55,540 nucleotides of DNA from Megasphaera sp. NM10 (lineage in GTDB: Bacteria > Bacillota > Negativicutes > Veillonellales > Megasphaeraceae), in the NCBI RefSeq assembly GCF_000417505.1, contig NZ_APHY01000007.1:1-55540 (forward strand), in the 5' to 3' direction. Positions 8,761 through 16,224 of the stretch are shown piece by piece. The translations under genes were made by a program, and so were the position numbers. The notes below the pieces were generated by a model that worked only from the letters and a program-made list of their open reading frames with translations, was not told the DNA's origin and searched no databases. Numbering within the stretch: the first letter of the stretch is position 1; every line of letters starts with the position of its first letter.

Positions 8761-8937
8761 AAAGCAACCTCTCAGTCAGCTGCGCTGACAGCTCCCCTAT
8801 GAGGGGAGCCTTGCTCTTAAACCTCCCCTCATAGGCCTTTTTTAGCCCGTCAGGTGCTGACCGTAGGGAAGCGCAGGGCAGTTGCCAAAACGGAGAGCTG
8901 AGCTGGAGGTGGCTCAAAGAGCCGGAGAGGTTGCTTT
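8761..8937. repeat. MITE-like element with 13-bp terminal inverted repeats
   Basis: A 177-bp stretch is bounded by AAAGCAACCTCTC (8761-8773) and its exact reverse complement (8925-8937). Inside are small palindromes (tcagctgcgctga, ctcccctatgaggggag, ggctcaaagagcc), no ORF, and blocks shared with 7145-7300. It sits 7 bp after the cbiJ stop codon, between cbiJ and cbiET. Confidence 0.75.
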
Positions 8938-8944
8938 CTTGTCA

Positions 8945-9652
8945 TTACTCTCCCTGTTCGATGACGATGACCGTGGCACCTGTTTGTCTGGCAGCTTCTA
9001 ATTTTTCCTGAAAGCCGCCGGTGTGGCCGGAGTTCTTGGTGACGACGTAGTGAGCGCCGGTCTGGCGGAACATGGCCGCATTGAGTTCGGTCGTGAAGGG
9101 GCCCTGCATACAAATCACGTGGGCCGGCAGGTAGCCTAGATCCAGGGCCCGGTCCAACGACGGACGGACGGGCAGGATGCGGGCGTAGATGCGCTGGGCA
9201 TAATCGGGAATCTGGGCAAAGGAATCCAAGTCCTTACTGCCTGTCGTCAAGAAGATGGGCCCCGTCGTGTGGTTCAGGACTTCGACAGCTTCGCCGACGG
9301 AATGGACGGCGATGCAGCCAACCTGGTCCTCATAGCGGCCGCGCCGGCGCTGGATGCGGCGGTACGGGACGCCGACGGCAGCACAGGCCTGGCGGATATT
9401 GGCCGTCACGACTGTCGCATAGGGATGGGTCGCATCGATGACCTGAGCGATAGCCTGTTCCCGGAGAAAGGTTTCCATCTCCCCTTCGTCCATGCGGCCG
9501 GTCACGACGGTCACGAAAGGGCTTTCAGGCACTAACGAAGCGCCGTAATCGGTGGCGACGGACACGTAAGCCCGGATATGACAGCAGTCGGCATAATGGG
9601 CTAGTTTCCGCCCTTCTGTCGTGCCGCCGGCAATCCATACGGGGCTCCTCAT
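8945..9652 (-). CDS. cbiJ: Cobalt-precorrin-6A reductase
   Basis: CbiJ reduces cobalt-precorrin-6A to 6B with NAD(P)H. The 235-residue protein has the family start VWIAGGTTEGRKLA, the VIDATHPYA motif (near residue 75), FLTTGSKDL and the late TKNSGHTGGFQEK stretch. Its ATG overlaps the restored cbiH stop codon in an ATGA arrangement, which implies translational coupling with a cbiH that ends at 9649. Confidence 0.95.
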   Translation of the reverse strand: MRSPVWIAGGTTEGRKLAHYADCCHIRAYVSVATDYGASLVPESPFVTVVTGRMDEGEMETFLREQAIAQVIDATHPYATVVTANIRQACAAVGVPYRRIQRRRGRYEDQVGCIAVHSVGEAVEVLNHTTGPIFLTTGSKDLDSFAQIPDYAQRIYARILPVRPSLDRALDLGYLPAHVICMQGPFTTELNAAMFRQTGAHYVVTKNSGHTGGFQEKLEAARQTGATVIVIEQGE

Positions 9653-10376
9653 AAGTGATATCCCCGCGGTGTGACCAGTTTGCCATGGATGTTCCGGGTC
9701 TGGCTGTTGCCGATGAAGACCGTACAGAACATATCCAGGCGCATCTTGCGCAGTTCGCCCAGGTCAGGACCGTCACTTCCTGGCCTTCGCGGCCGATATT
9801 GCGGACGATGCCGGCCGGCGTATCGGCTGGCTGATGGCGCAAGATGATGTCACAGGCCTTTTCCAGATAGTCTGCCCGCTTCTTGCTGGCCGGATTGTAC
9901 AGGCAGATGACGAAGTCGCCGGCAGCGGCACAGTCGAGGCGGTTGGCGATTTTTTCCCACGGCGTCAGCAAATCGCTGAGGGAAATGAGGCACGTATCGG
10001 CGACCAGCGGCGCACCGAGCAGGGCCGCACCGGCGCTGGCAGCGGTCACGCCGGGAATGACGACGATGTCGACGTCGTCATCGGCAGCCACTTCGTGCAT
10101 GATGCCGGCCATGCCGTAAATCCCGGCATCGCCGCTGGACACGATGGCCACGGTCTGCCCCTGCTTGGCCCGGTCCCGGACCATGCGGCAGCGTTCGACT
10201 TCTTTGGTCATGCCCGTCGTGACGAATTCTTTATCAGGAAAATAATGACGTATCAAATCAATATAGGTGTCGTAACCGACGATGCAGTCGCAGCCATCGA
10301 GGATTTCCCGGGCCTGCAGGGTCATGCCCTGCAGGGAACCCGGTCCAATGCCGACGACATAAATACGATGTTTCAT
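9649..10376 (-). pseudogene. cbiH: Cobalt-precorrin-3 C17-methyltransferase with a 1-bp frameshift
   Basis: CbiH methylates C17 and contracts the corrin ring. The first ~200 residues are intact: MKHRIYVVGIGPGSLQGM, SSGDAGIYGMAG, VIPGVTAASAGAALLGAP and CLYNPASKKR. After GREGQEVTVLT the frame is wrong (WANCARCAW...). In the next frame the sequence reads LGELRKMRLDMFC ... NIHGKLVTPRGYHL and stops at 9649, in an ATGA overlap with cbiJ. One base appears to be missing at about 9761-9764. Without repair the last ~38 residues are replaced by an unrelated tail running to 9525. Start 10376 has AAAGGAGAAAGGTT upstream. A true mutation would break corrin synthesis; a sequence error is equally possible. 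Confidence 0.85.
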
Positions 10377-10389
10377 AACCTTTCTCCTT

Positions 10390-11436
10390 TCAACATGCAA
10401 ACCGGACCTGGTAGCGTTCGCAGGCTACGGCTACGGTGATGCCGCGGCGGCTCTGTTTGGTGACGATGAGGGTCCCTTGATGGCTGGCCAGGACGGCAGC
10501 CCGTTCGCAGACGTTATCCGTGCCGACAGTCTGTTTGACGAAATCGGACGCCGTAAAGTCGCCTGGCACGGCATTGAGTTCATCGGCCGTAAAGAAGTGC
10601 AGCGGCCATTGCTGGGCCTTGGCAAAGGCCAAGAGACCGGTTTCATCCTGCTTGACGTCGATGGAGCTGACGTCGGCAATGGCGTCGGGCGACAAGTTGG
10701 CCCGCTGTAGGACGGCATTGACCCAATAAGCGATGTCTTTGGCCGGCGTACCCTTGCGGCAGCCGATGCCGATGTGGACGATGACCGGCCGGGCGACGAC
10801 AGTCGTGCGGAACACGGGCACGTGGGCTTTGGTCGTGATCACCAGGCCGGCGTCGCCATGGAAGGCATAGACCAGGCCCGGCGGCAGCGGCCCCTGCAGG
10901 GGGAAATCGCTGTACACGCCGGCAGCGCCCTTTTCCAGTATGGCAGCGGCAAAGGCCTTGGCATCGTTCAGGGACGACAGGCGCAGGCCCTGGCGGGCCG
11001 CCCATTCATCGACGGCGAACAAGGCGTTGACATCGGTCGCCGTCGTCACGACGGCCTGGCCTTCCAGTTCTGCAGCCAGACGGCGGGCGATGGCATTGGC
11101 GCCGCCGATATGACCGGACAGGATGGGGATGACGAACTGGCCCTTCTCGTCGATGACCAGGACGGCCGGGTCCAGGTCTTTATGGCGGATAAAGGGCGCA
11201 ATAGTGCGGACGGCAATGCCTGCGGCGCCGATGAAGACGACCAGCCGGGCCGCTTCAAAAGCCCGGGCCTCTTCATCGTGGAGATTGGGTGTAAACGGCA
11301 GGACCCCTTCCTGGACGACAGCGAATTTCTTCAGCGACGCCTGGCGGACGTCCCAGCCGCCTCCCCGCAAGCAGGCAGCGACGCGGCAGCCCAGGGCCGT
11401 CCCGGCCTGGGTAAAGGACAGGACGACGGCTTTCAT
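10390..11436 (-). CDS. cbiG: Cobalt-precorrin-5A hydrolase
   Basis: CbiG opens the delta-lactone of cobalt-precorrin-5A and releases acetaldehyde, a step specific to the anaerobic pathway. The 348-residue protein has the N-terminal domain VVFIGAAGIAVRTIAP, then ILSGHIGGANAIARRLA and TTATDVNALFAVDEWA. The C-terminal domain has HIGIGCRKGTP and SSIDVKQDETGLLAFA. It overlaps cbiF by 4 bp and is followed after 13 bp by cbiH. Its presence shows that the pathway is the early-cobalt, oxygen-independent one. Confidence 0.95.
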   Translation of the reverse strand: MKAVVLSFTQAGTALGCRVAACLRGGGWDVRQASLKKFAVVQEGVLPFTPNLHDEEARAFEAARLVVFIGAAGIAVRTIAPFIRHKDLDPAVLVIDEKGQFVIPILSGHIGGANAIARRLAAELEGQAVVTTATDVNALFAVDEWAARQGLRLSSLNDAKAFAAAILEKGAAGVYSDFPLQGPLPPGLVYAFHGDAGLVITTKAHVPVFRTTVVARPVIVHIGIGCRKGTPAKDIAYWVNAVLQRANLSPDAIADVSSIDVKQDETGLLAFAKAQQWPLHFFTADELNAVPGDFTASDFVKQTVGTDNVCERAAVLASHQGTLIVTKQSRRGITVAVACERYQVRFAC

Positions 11437-12233
11437 GGTTCCGTCTCCTGACCGATGTGGTCGCCGTACTGCTGGTCCTCCGGCGCCGCCTGGCGGCAGC
11501 CGTGGGTAAAGGCCGGATGATACAAAAGGCTGCGGTCATAAGCCGGCCCCAGCACCTTGCCGACGACGATGAGAGCCGTCTTGGAAATGGCATGGCGCCG
11601 GGCCGTTTCAGCCAGGGTGCCGACCGTGCAGGTATAAGTCTGTTCTTCTGGCCATGATGCTTTGTAGACGATGGCTGCCGGCGTATCTGCCGCATAGCCG
11701 CCGCGCAGGAGTTCGGCCTGGAGGCCGTCCAAGAGGGATGCGCTGAGGAAAATGACCATCGTCGCCTGATGAGCGGCGTAATCGGCGATTTTCTGCTTAT
11801 CCGGCACGGGCGTCCGCCCTTCCATGCGGGTGATGATGACCGACTGGCTGATGCCCGGCAGGGTATATTCGGCCTGGAGGGACGCGGCAGCGGCACAGAA
11901 GGAGCTGACACCGGGTACGACGTCATAGGCGATGCCCTTCTGGGCGAGGATGTCCATCTGCTCGCGGATGGCGCCATAGACTGATGGATCGCCCGTATGC
12001 AGGCGGACGGTCATCCAGCCCTGGCCCTCCCCTTCTTCCATGGCCGCCACGACGGCTTCCAACGTCATGCCGGCGCTGTCGAGGATGCGGCAGCCTTCTT
12101 TGGCACAGGCCAGCAGCTGTGGGTTGACCAGGGAGCCGGCGTAAATAATCTGGTCCGCTGTTTCCAGTAATTTCTGGCCGCGGACGGTAATGAGGTCGAC
12201 AGCACCGGGACCGGCGCCGACAAAGTGTATCAT
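11433..12233 (-). CDS. cbiF: Cobalt-precorrin-4 C11-methyltransferase
   Basis: CbiF methylates C11 using S-adenosylmethionine. The 266-residue protein has the tetrapyrrole methylase start IHFVGAGPGAVDLITVRG, then IIYAGSLVNPQLL, LHTGDPSVYGAIREQ and VVPGVSSFCAAAASL. ITRMEGRTPVP is typical of CbiF/CobM. It overlaps both neighbours (cbiD and cbiG) by 4 bp, so the three are probably translationally coupled. Confidence 0.95.
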   Translation of the reverse strand: MIHFVGAGPGAVDLITVRGQKLLETADQIIYAGSLVNPQLLACAKEGCRILDSAGMTLEAVVAAMEEGEGQGWMTVRLHTGDPSVYGAIREQMDILAQKGIAYDVVPGVSSFCAAAASLQAEYTLPGISQSVIITRMEGRTPVPDKQKIADYAAHQATMVIFLSASLLDGLQAELLRGGYAADTPAAIVYKASWPEEQTYTCTVGTLAETARRHAISKTALIVVGKVLGPAYDRSLLYHPAFTHGCRQAAPEDQQYGDHIGQETEP

Positions 12234-13366
12234 CGTAGTTCCCCCTTCGTATGCAATGCAAGAAATTCTTTGGCCCGCGACGTCAGGCCCAGGACGCCGT
12301 AGGCATTGGAAAAGACGACGGCCGCCGTCGGGATTTCACCATGGGTCCGCTGGTCCATATAGGCCTCGATTTTCTCACAGACTGCGGCCATGACCGGTTC
12401 CAGCAGGTTTTGTTCCTTCAGCAGGCGCACGGCTTCATCCGTCGTCAGGCTGTCGTAAATCTGACGGGCCAGCTGCCGTGAGGCACCGGCAAAGACGGCT
12501 TCCAGGGCCAGGAGGGTCGTGCGGCCGTCGGCATAATGGGAATGGGTATTCATGATGCCTTGGGCGACTTTGACCAATTTGCCGATATGGCCGATGACCA
12601 GGACGTCGGAAAAGCCTTTGTAGGCGGCATAATCAAGGGTTTCGCCGACATAGTTGCTGATGGTCACGCGCTGGCTGACGTCGACGCCCAGATGGTCGCG
12701 GCTGAAATCGACGCCGTAATTGCCGAAAAAGGCCAATAAATGGGTCTGGCCGGCAGCGCGGCGGGAATCCATTTCCGTATGGATCGTATCGACCAGGGCC
12801 TGTTCACTCATAGGGTCGACGATGCCCGACGTCCCCAGGACGGACAGGCCGCCGACGATGCCCAGGCGCGGGTTGAAGGTCTTCTGGGCCAGGCGCTGGC
12901 CCTCGGGGATGGACAAGTTCAGGCGCAGGCCGCCCGTATAGCCGCACTGCCGGCAAGCCGCTTGCAGGGCTTCGGTAATCATGCGGCGCGGCACGGGGTT
13001 GATGGCCCAATCGCCGACGGCACAGGCCAGGCCGGGCTGGGTCACGCGGCCGACGCCGATGCCGCCGACAATGGACAGGCCGGACGGCGTCTTTTCGACG
13101 GTCCCGCAGACCAGCATGCCGTCAGTGATATCCGGGTCGTCGCCACTGTCCTTGCGGATGGCGCACGTCGCCGACTGGGGACCGAAAGAGACGTCTTCCG
13201 GGATGAGCTGGAGGACCGTCCCCTGCGGCGTCTGCAAGGATATGGCTTCGACGCGGCGCCCGGTCAGGACCATGATGGCCGCCGCCTTGGCCGCCGCGGC
13301 CGCACAGGACCCGGTCGTATAGCCGCAGCGCATTTTCTTCCCTTCTTTGACCGTGAATAGTGACAT
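12230..13366 (-). CDS. cbiD: Cobalt-precorrin-5B C1-methyltransferase
   Basis: CbiD methylates C1 in the anaerobic corrin pathway. The 378-residue protein carries the signature LRCGYTTGSCAAAAAKAA-like stretch (as MRCGYTTGSC near residue 12), GGIGVGRVTQPGL, GTSGIVDPMSE, FGNYGVDFSRDH and VIGHIGKLVKVAQG. Start 13366 was chosen because GGAGAAATATACC precedes it. It opens the biosynthetic part of the cluster, 119 bp after the ABC ATPase gene. Confidence 0.95.
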   Translation of the reverse strand: MSLFTVKEGKKMRCGYTTGSCAAAAAKAAAIMVLTGRRVEAISLQTPQGTVLQLIPEDVSFGPQSATCAIRKDSGDDPDITDGMLVCGTVEKTPSGLSIVGGIGVGRVTQPGLACAVGDWAINPVPRRMITEALQAACRQCGYTGGLRLNLSIPEGQRLAQKTFNPRLGIVGGLSVLGTSGIVDPMSEQALVDTIHTEMDSRRAAGQTHLLAFFGNYGVDFSRDHLGVDVSQRVTISNYVGETLDYAAYKGFSDVLVIGHIGKLVKVAQGIMNTHSHYADGRTTLLALEAVFAGASRQLARQIYDSLTTDEAVRLLKEQNLLEPVMAAVCEKIEAYMDQRTHGEIPTAAVVFSNAYGVLGLTSRAKEFLALHTKGELR

Positions 13367-13383
13367 GGTATATTTCTCCTTTT

Positions 13384-13418
13384 ATCGTTTTTCGTTCATC
13401 GTTCGTCGTGATGGATGG
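13384..13418. repeat. Heptamer array between the ABC ATPase gene and cbiD
   Basis: Five phased 7-mers ATCGTTT, TTCGTTC, ATCGTTC, GTCGTGA and TGGATGG are seen. This array is close in sequence to the one at 7075-7102. The 119-bp spacer holds no riboswitch motif. Confidence 0.6.
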
Positions 13419-13485
13419 TTATTTTTTTAAACCTTACGTCAAATGATGAACGTATTTAACAAAACTTCACTGATAATCTGACGTG

Positions 13486-14262
13486 TCATTGCAACACAAC
13501 GATGGCCGAACGGCCGTCACTGGTGGTGACGATGTCGGTCCGGACGGAAAAGACGTCCCAAAGCCGTTCCGGTGTGAGGACGGCCTGGGGTGGTCCCGTA
13601 CAGACCAGGGCTCCGTCTTTCATGATGACGACTTCGTCGGCATATTGCCAGGCCTGATTCATGTCGTGCAGGACGACGACGATGGTCTTCTGCCAGCCCT
13701 CATTGATGCGGCGCAGGAGGTCGAGGATGCGCAGCTGGTGGTGCACATCGAGATACGTCGTCGGTTCGTCCAGCAAGAGTATGGGCGCATCCTGGGCCAG
13801 CAAGACGGCCAGCCAGGCCCGCTGCTGTTCGCCGCCAGAGAGGTGCTGCATGACCTCGCCAGCATAGGCTTCGAGGCCGACGGCCTGGATGGCCCGGTCG
13901 ACGGCGTCCCGGTCTTCCCGGCTCCGGCCGCTCCAGAGACGGCGGTAAGGAAAGCGCCCCATGCCGACTAAGTCGCGGACGGTCACATCAGGCGGCACGT
14001 CATGGGTCTGGGTCAGGAAGGCCATTTCCCGCGACAAGGCCTTACGGGAAAAATCATGGACCTCGCGCTGACCCAGGCGGATAGAGCCGCTGGCTGCGGG
14101 AATCATGCAGTTCACGGCCTTGAGGAAGGTGCTCTTGCCGCAGCCGTTGGGGCCGATGATGGCTGTCACCTTCCCTTTGGGCAGGGCTACGCTGAAATTA
14201 TGGAGGATGGTCCGCCGACCGCGCCGGACGACGAGGTGCTGGACGGTAATGGCATCAGCCAT
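13486..14262 (-). CDS. ABC transporter ATPase, FecE/BtuD type
   Basis: This is the 258-residue ATPase of an iron-complex or vitamin B12 type importer. It has Walker A GPNGCGKST (near residue 37), the Q-loop region AFLTQTHDVP, signature LSGGEQQRAW, Walker B ILLLDEPTTYLD and the switch His in VVLHDMNQA. It is 3 bp from the permease gene and last in the receptor-binding-protein-permease-ATPase order. Because the cluster follows a cobalamin riboswitch and precedes corrin genes, the substrate is probably a corrinoid. A siderophore substrate cannot be excluded from sequence alone. Confidence 0.92.
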   Translation of the reverse strand: MADAITVQHLVVRRGRRTILHNFSVALPKGKVTAIIGPNGCGKSTFLKAVNCMIPAASGSIRLGQREVHDFSRKALSREMAFLTQTHDVPPDVTVRDLVGMGRFPYRRLWSGRSREDRDAVDRAIQAVGLEAYAGEVMQHLSGGEQQRAWLAVLLAQDAPILLLDEPTTYLDVHHQLRILDLLRRINEGWQKTIVVVLHDMNQAWQYADEVVIMKDGALVCTGPPQAVLTPERLWDVFSVRTDIVTTSDGRSAIVVLQ

Positions 14263-14265
14263 GGC

Positions 14266-15261
14266 TCACACTTCCTTCCGCAGGAGAAATAAGAAAAAGG
14301 GCGCCCCTATAAAGGCCATGATGATGCCTACGGGCAATTCGGCCGGTGCCAGGATGAGCCGGGCCGCCGTATCGCTCAAGGTCACAGTCGCCACGCCGAA
14401 GATGGCCGAACCAGGGATGATGTAGCGGTAATCGGACCCGACCAGGAGGCGCACGATATGTGGCACGATGAGGCCGACGAAGCCCAGCAGACCGGCAACG
14501 CTGACAGCGCTGGCAGCCAGCAGGGCGGCGACGGCCGACAGGCCCAGGCGGGCGCCTTCGACAGACAGGCCCAGGCTGCGGGCCATATCATCGCCGAGCT
14601 GGAGCAGGTTGAGATAATAGGCGCCGACAGCTGATAAAGCCAGGCCGATGACCGTATACGGTGCGATGGCCGTCACGTCTTTCCAGCTGCTGGCCGCCAG
14701 GCCGCCGACCATCCACAGCAGGGCTCCGTGGACGCGGTCGCTGTAAAAGATGAGGATGCCCGAAATGATGGCCCCCAGAAAGGCCGACACGGCGACGCCG
14801 GCCAGGATGATGCGGACAGGCACGATGCCGTCTTTCCAGGCCAGGAGGTAAATGACGGCGGCTGCGGCCATGGCGCCGATGAAGGCTACAGGCGTCATCC
14901 AGAAGAGATAAGCCGGCCAGACGATGAGGACGACGATACCGGCCAGGCCGGCGCCGGCTGAAATGCCGATGATATGCGGGTCGGCCAGGGGATTGCGCAT
15001 GACGGCCTGGAGGATGGCACCGGACAAGGCCAGGTTAGCCCCGACCAGGGCTCCTGTCAGCGTCCGGGGCAGGCGGATATTCCAGATGATCTGATCCGCC
15101 GTCCGGGCCGACGGCTGCCAGAGGATCTGCAGGACATCGGCCGGCGTAATGGCGGCAACGCCCTGCATGACCGACAGCAGGCAGCCTCCCAGGGCCAGGA
15201 GGACAAAGACAGCCAGCATGAGCCAGCGCCAGCGGGTCCGATAGCAGCCTTCCCTATTCAT
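14266..15261 (-). CDS. ABC transporter permease, FecCD/BtuC family
   Basis: This is a 331-residue, highly hydrophobic protein of the FecCD family with about ten membrane segments. Characteristic stretches are IRLPRTLTGALVGANLALSG (near residue 62), MRNPLADPHIIGISAGAG, LGFVGLIVPHIVRLLVG and LPVGIIMAFIGAPFF at the end. It overlaps the binding-protein gene by 8 bp. It would carry corrinoid across the inner membrane. Confidence 0.94.
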   Translation of the reverse strand: MNREGCYRTRWRWLMLAVFVLLALGGCLLSVMQGVAAITPADVLQILWQPSARTADQIIWNIRLPRTLTGALVGANLALSGAILQAVMRNPLADPHIIGISAGAGLAGIVVLIVWPAYLFWMTPVAFIGAMAAAAVIYLLAWKDGIVPVRIILAGVAVSAFLGAIISGILIFYSDRVHGALLWMVGGLAASSWKDVTAIAPYTVIGLALSAVGAYYLNLLQLGDDMARSLGLSVEGARLGLSAVAALLAASAVSVAGLLGFVGLIVPHIVRLLVGSDYRYIIPGSAIFGVATVTLSDTAARLILAPAELPVGIIMAFIGAPFFLFLLRKEV

Positions 15262-16210
15262 GAGCCGACTCCGGATAGACGAGCCGGGCCATATAGGCTA
15301 CGGCCTTGGGGTAGTCCAGGCCCGGATTGAGGAGGAAGTATTTTTCCGGCAGGACATAGACCTGGCCCGCCTTGACGGCCGTCAGGGCGGCCCAGGCCGG
15401 ATTGCCCTGGATATCTTCGCGGATGCGTTTTTCAATCTTATCGGACGACCCCATGGAGGTCAGGAAAATGACATCCGGGTCGGCCTGGACCAGGCTTTCC
15501 ATACTGTAGGGGATGCGCGTCGTCTGGCCGTCGCCAGCGGCATCGGCAGCGATATTCTTCAAGTGCAGGAGATCCGCCATGTCGCCGGCAATACTCGACG
15601 GCAATTCGGCCGATACGGAACTGGGTGTCACGTGGAGGATGGCGACCCGTTTCCCCTGGACCGGTACGGCATCGGTAACAGCATGGACGGCCTGGTCCAG
15701 TTCGTCTTCCTTGGCCTTGGCTGCCTCTTCTTTGCCATAGACCTTGCCGATGACCTCAAGGTTGCGCTTAACGTCGTCATAGGTCTTGGTCTTGAGGACC
15801 AGGACCGGGATGTGGCTCTCTTCCAACTGGGCCGCCAATTTTTCGTGGTGGTCAGCGCTGGCAATGACTAAATCGGGCTGGCAGGCCAGGACCTTTTCCA
15901 GGCTCACGTTGTAGACAGGTCCGACGTCCGGCACATGCTGATATTTTTCCGGCAGCGATGCATCTTCGGCTTTGACCGTCGCCCGGCCGGCCAGGTCGCC
16001 GTCGACGGCAGCGGCGAAGTTGAGGAGCGATGTCGACAAGACGACGACGCGCTGCGGTTTCTGAGCCAGAGTGACGACCGTTCCCCGGTCATCGGTCACG
16101 ACGGCATAGGCCCCGGACGAGCCGCTGCTTTGGCTAGCGTCGTTCTGAGGCGCACAGCCCGTAAGCAGGACCAGACAAAAAGCGACGATGAGCAGACAAA
16201 TTTTTTTCAC
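15254..16210 (-). CDS. Periplasmic corrinoid-binding lipoprotein, BtuF/FecB-like
   Basis: This is a 318-residue class III binding protein. The signal peptide ends in a lipobox LLTGC, so it should be lipid-anchored at Cys19. After it come TDDRGTVVTLAQKPQRVVVL, LEKVLACQPDLVIAS and late QVYVLPEKYFLLNPG, the usual bilobed PF01497 pattern. It lies 14 bp after the receptor gene and overlaps the permease. It would hand substrate from the outer-membrane receptor to the FecCD/FecE-type importer. Confidence 0.92.
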   Translation of the reverse strand: MKKICLLIVAFCLVLLTGCAPQNDASQSSGSSGAYAVVTDDRGTVVTLAQKPQRVVVLSTSLLNFAAAVDGDLAGRATVKAEDASLPEKYQHVPDVGPVYNVSLEKVLACQPDLVIASADHHEKLAAQLEESHIPVLVLKTKTYDDVKRNLEVIGKVYGKEEAAKAKEDELDQAVHAVTDAVPVQGKRVAILHVTPSSVSAELPSSIAGDMADLLHLKNIAADAAGDGQTTRIPYSMESLVQADPDVIFLTSMGSSDKIEKRIREDIQGNPAWAALTAVKAGQVYVLPEKYFLLNPGLDYPKAVAYMARLVYPESAHE

Positions 16211-16224
16211 CGTAAAGGCACCTC

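Noticed and set aside
9525-9648. Extended cbiH reading frame down to 9525.
   Set aside because: The tail beyond the frameshift is a shadow of cbiJ and lacks CbiH features, whereas the alternative frame ends correctly at the cbiJ start.
13367-13485. Second cobalamin riboswitch directly before cbiD.
   Set aside because: The 119-bp spacer has a heptamer array but none of the cobalamin aptamer blocks.
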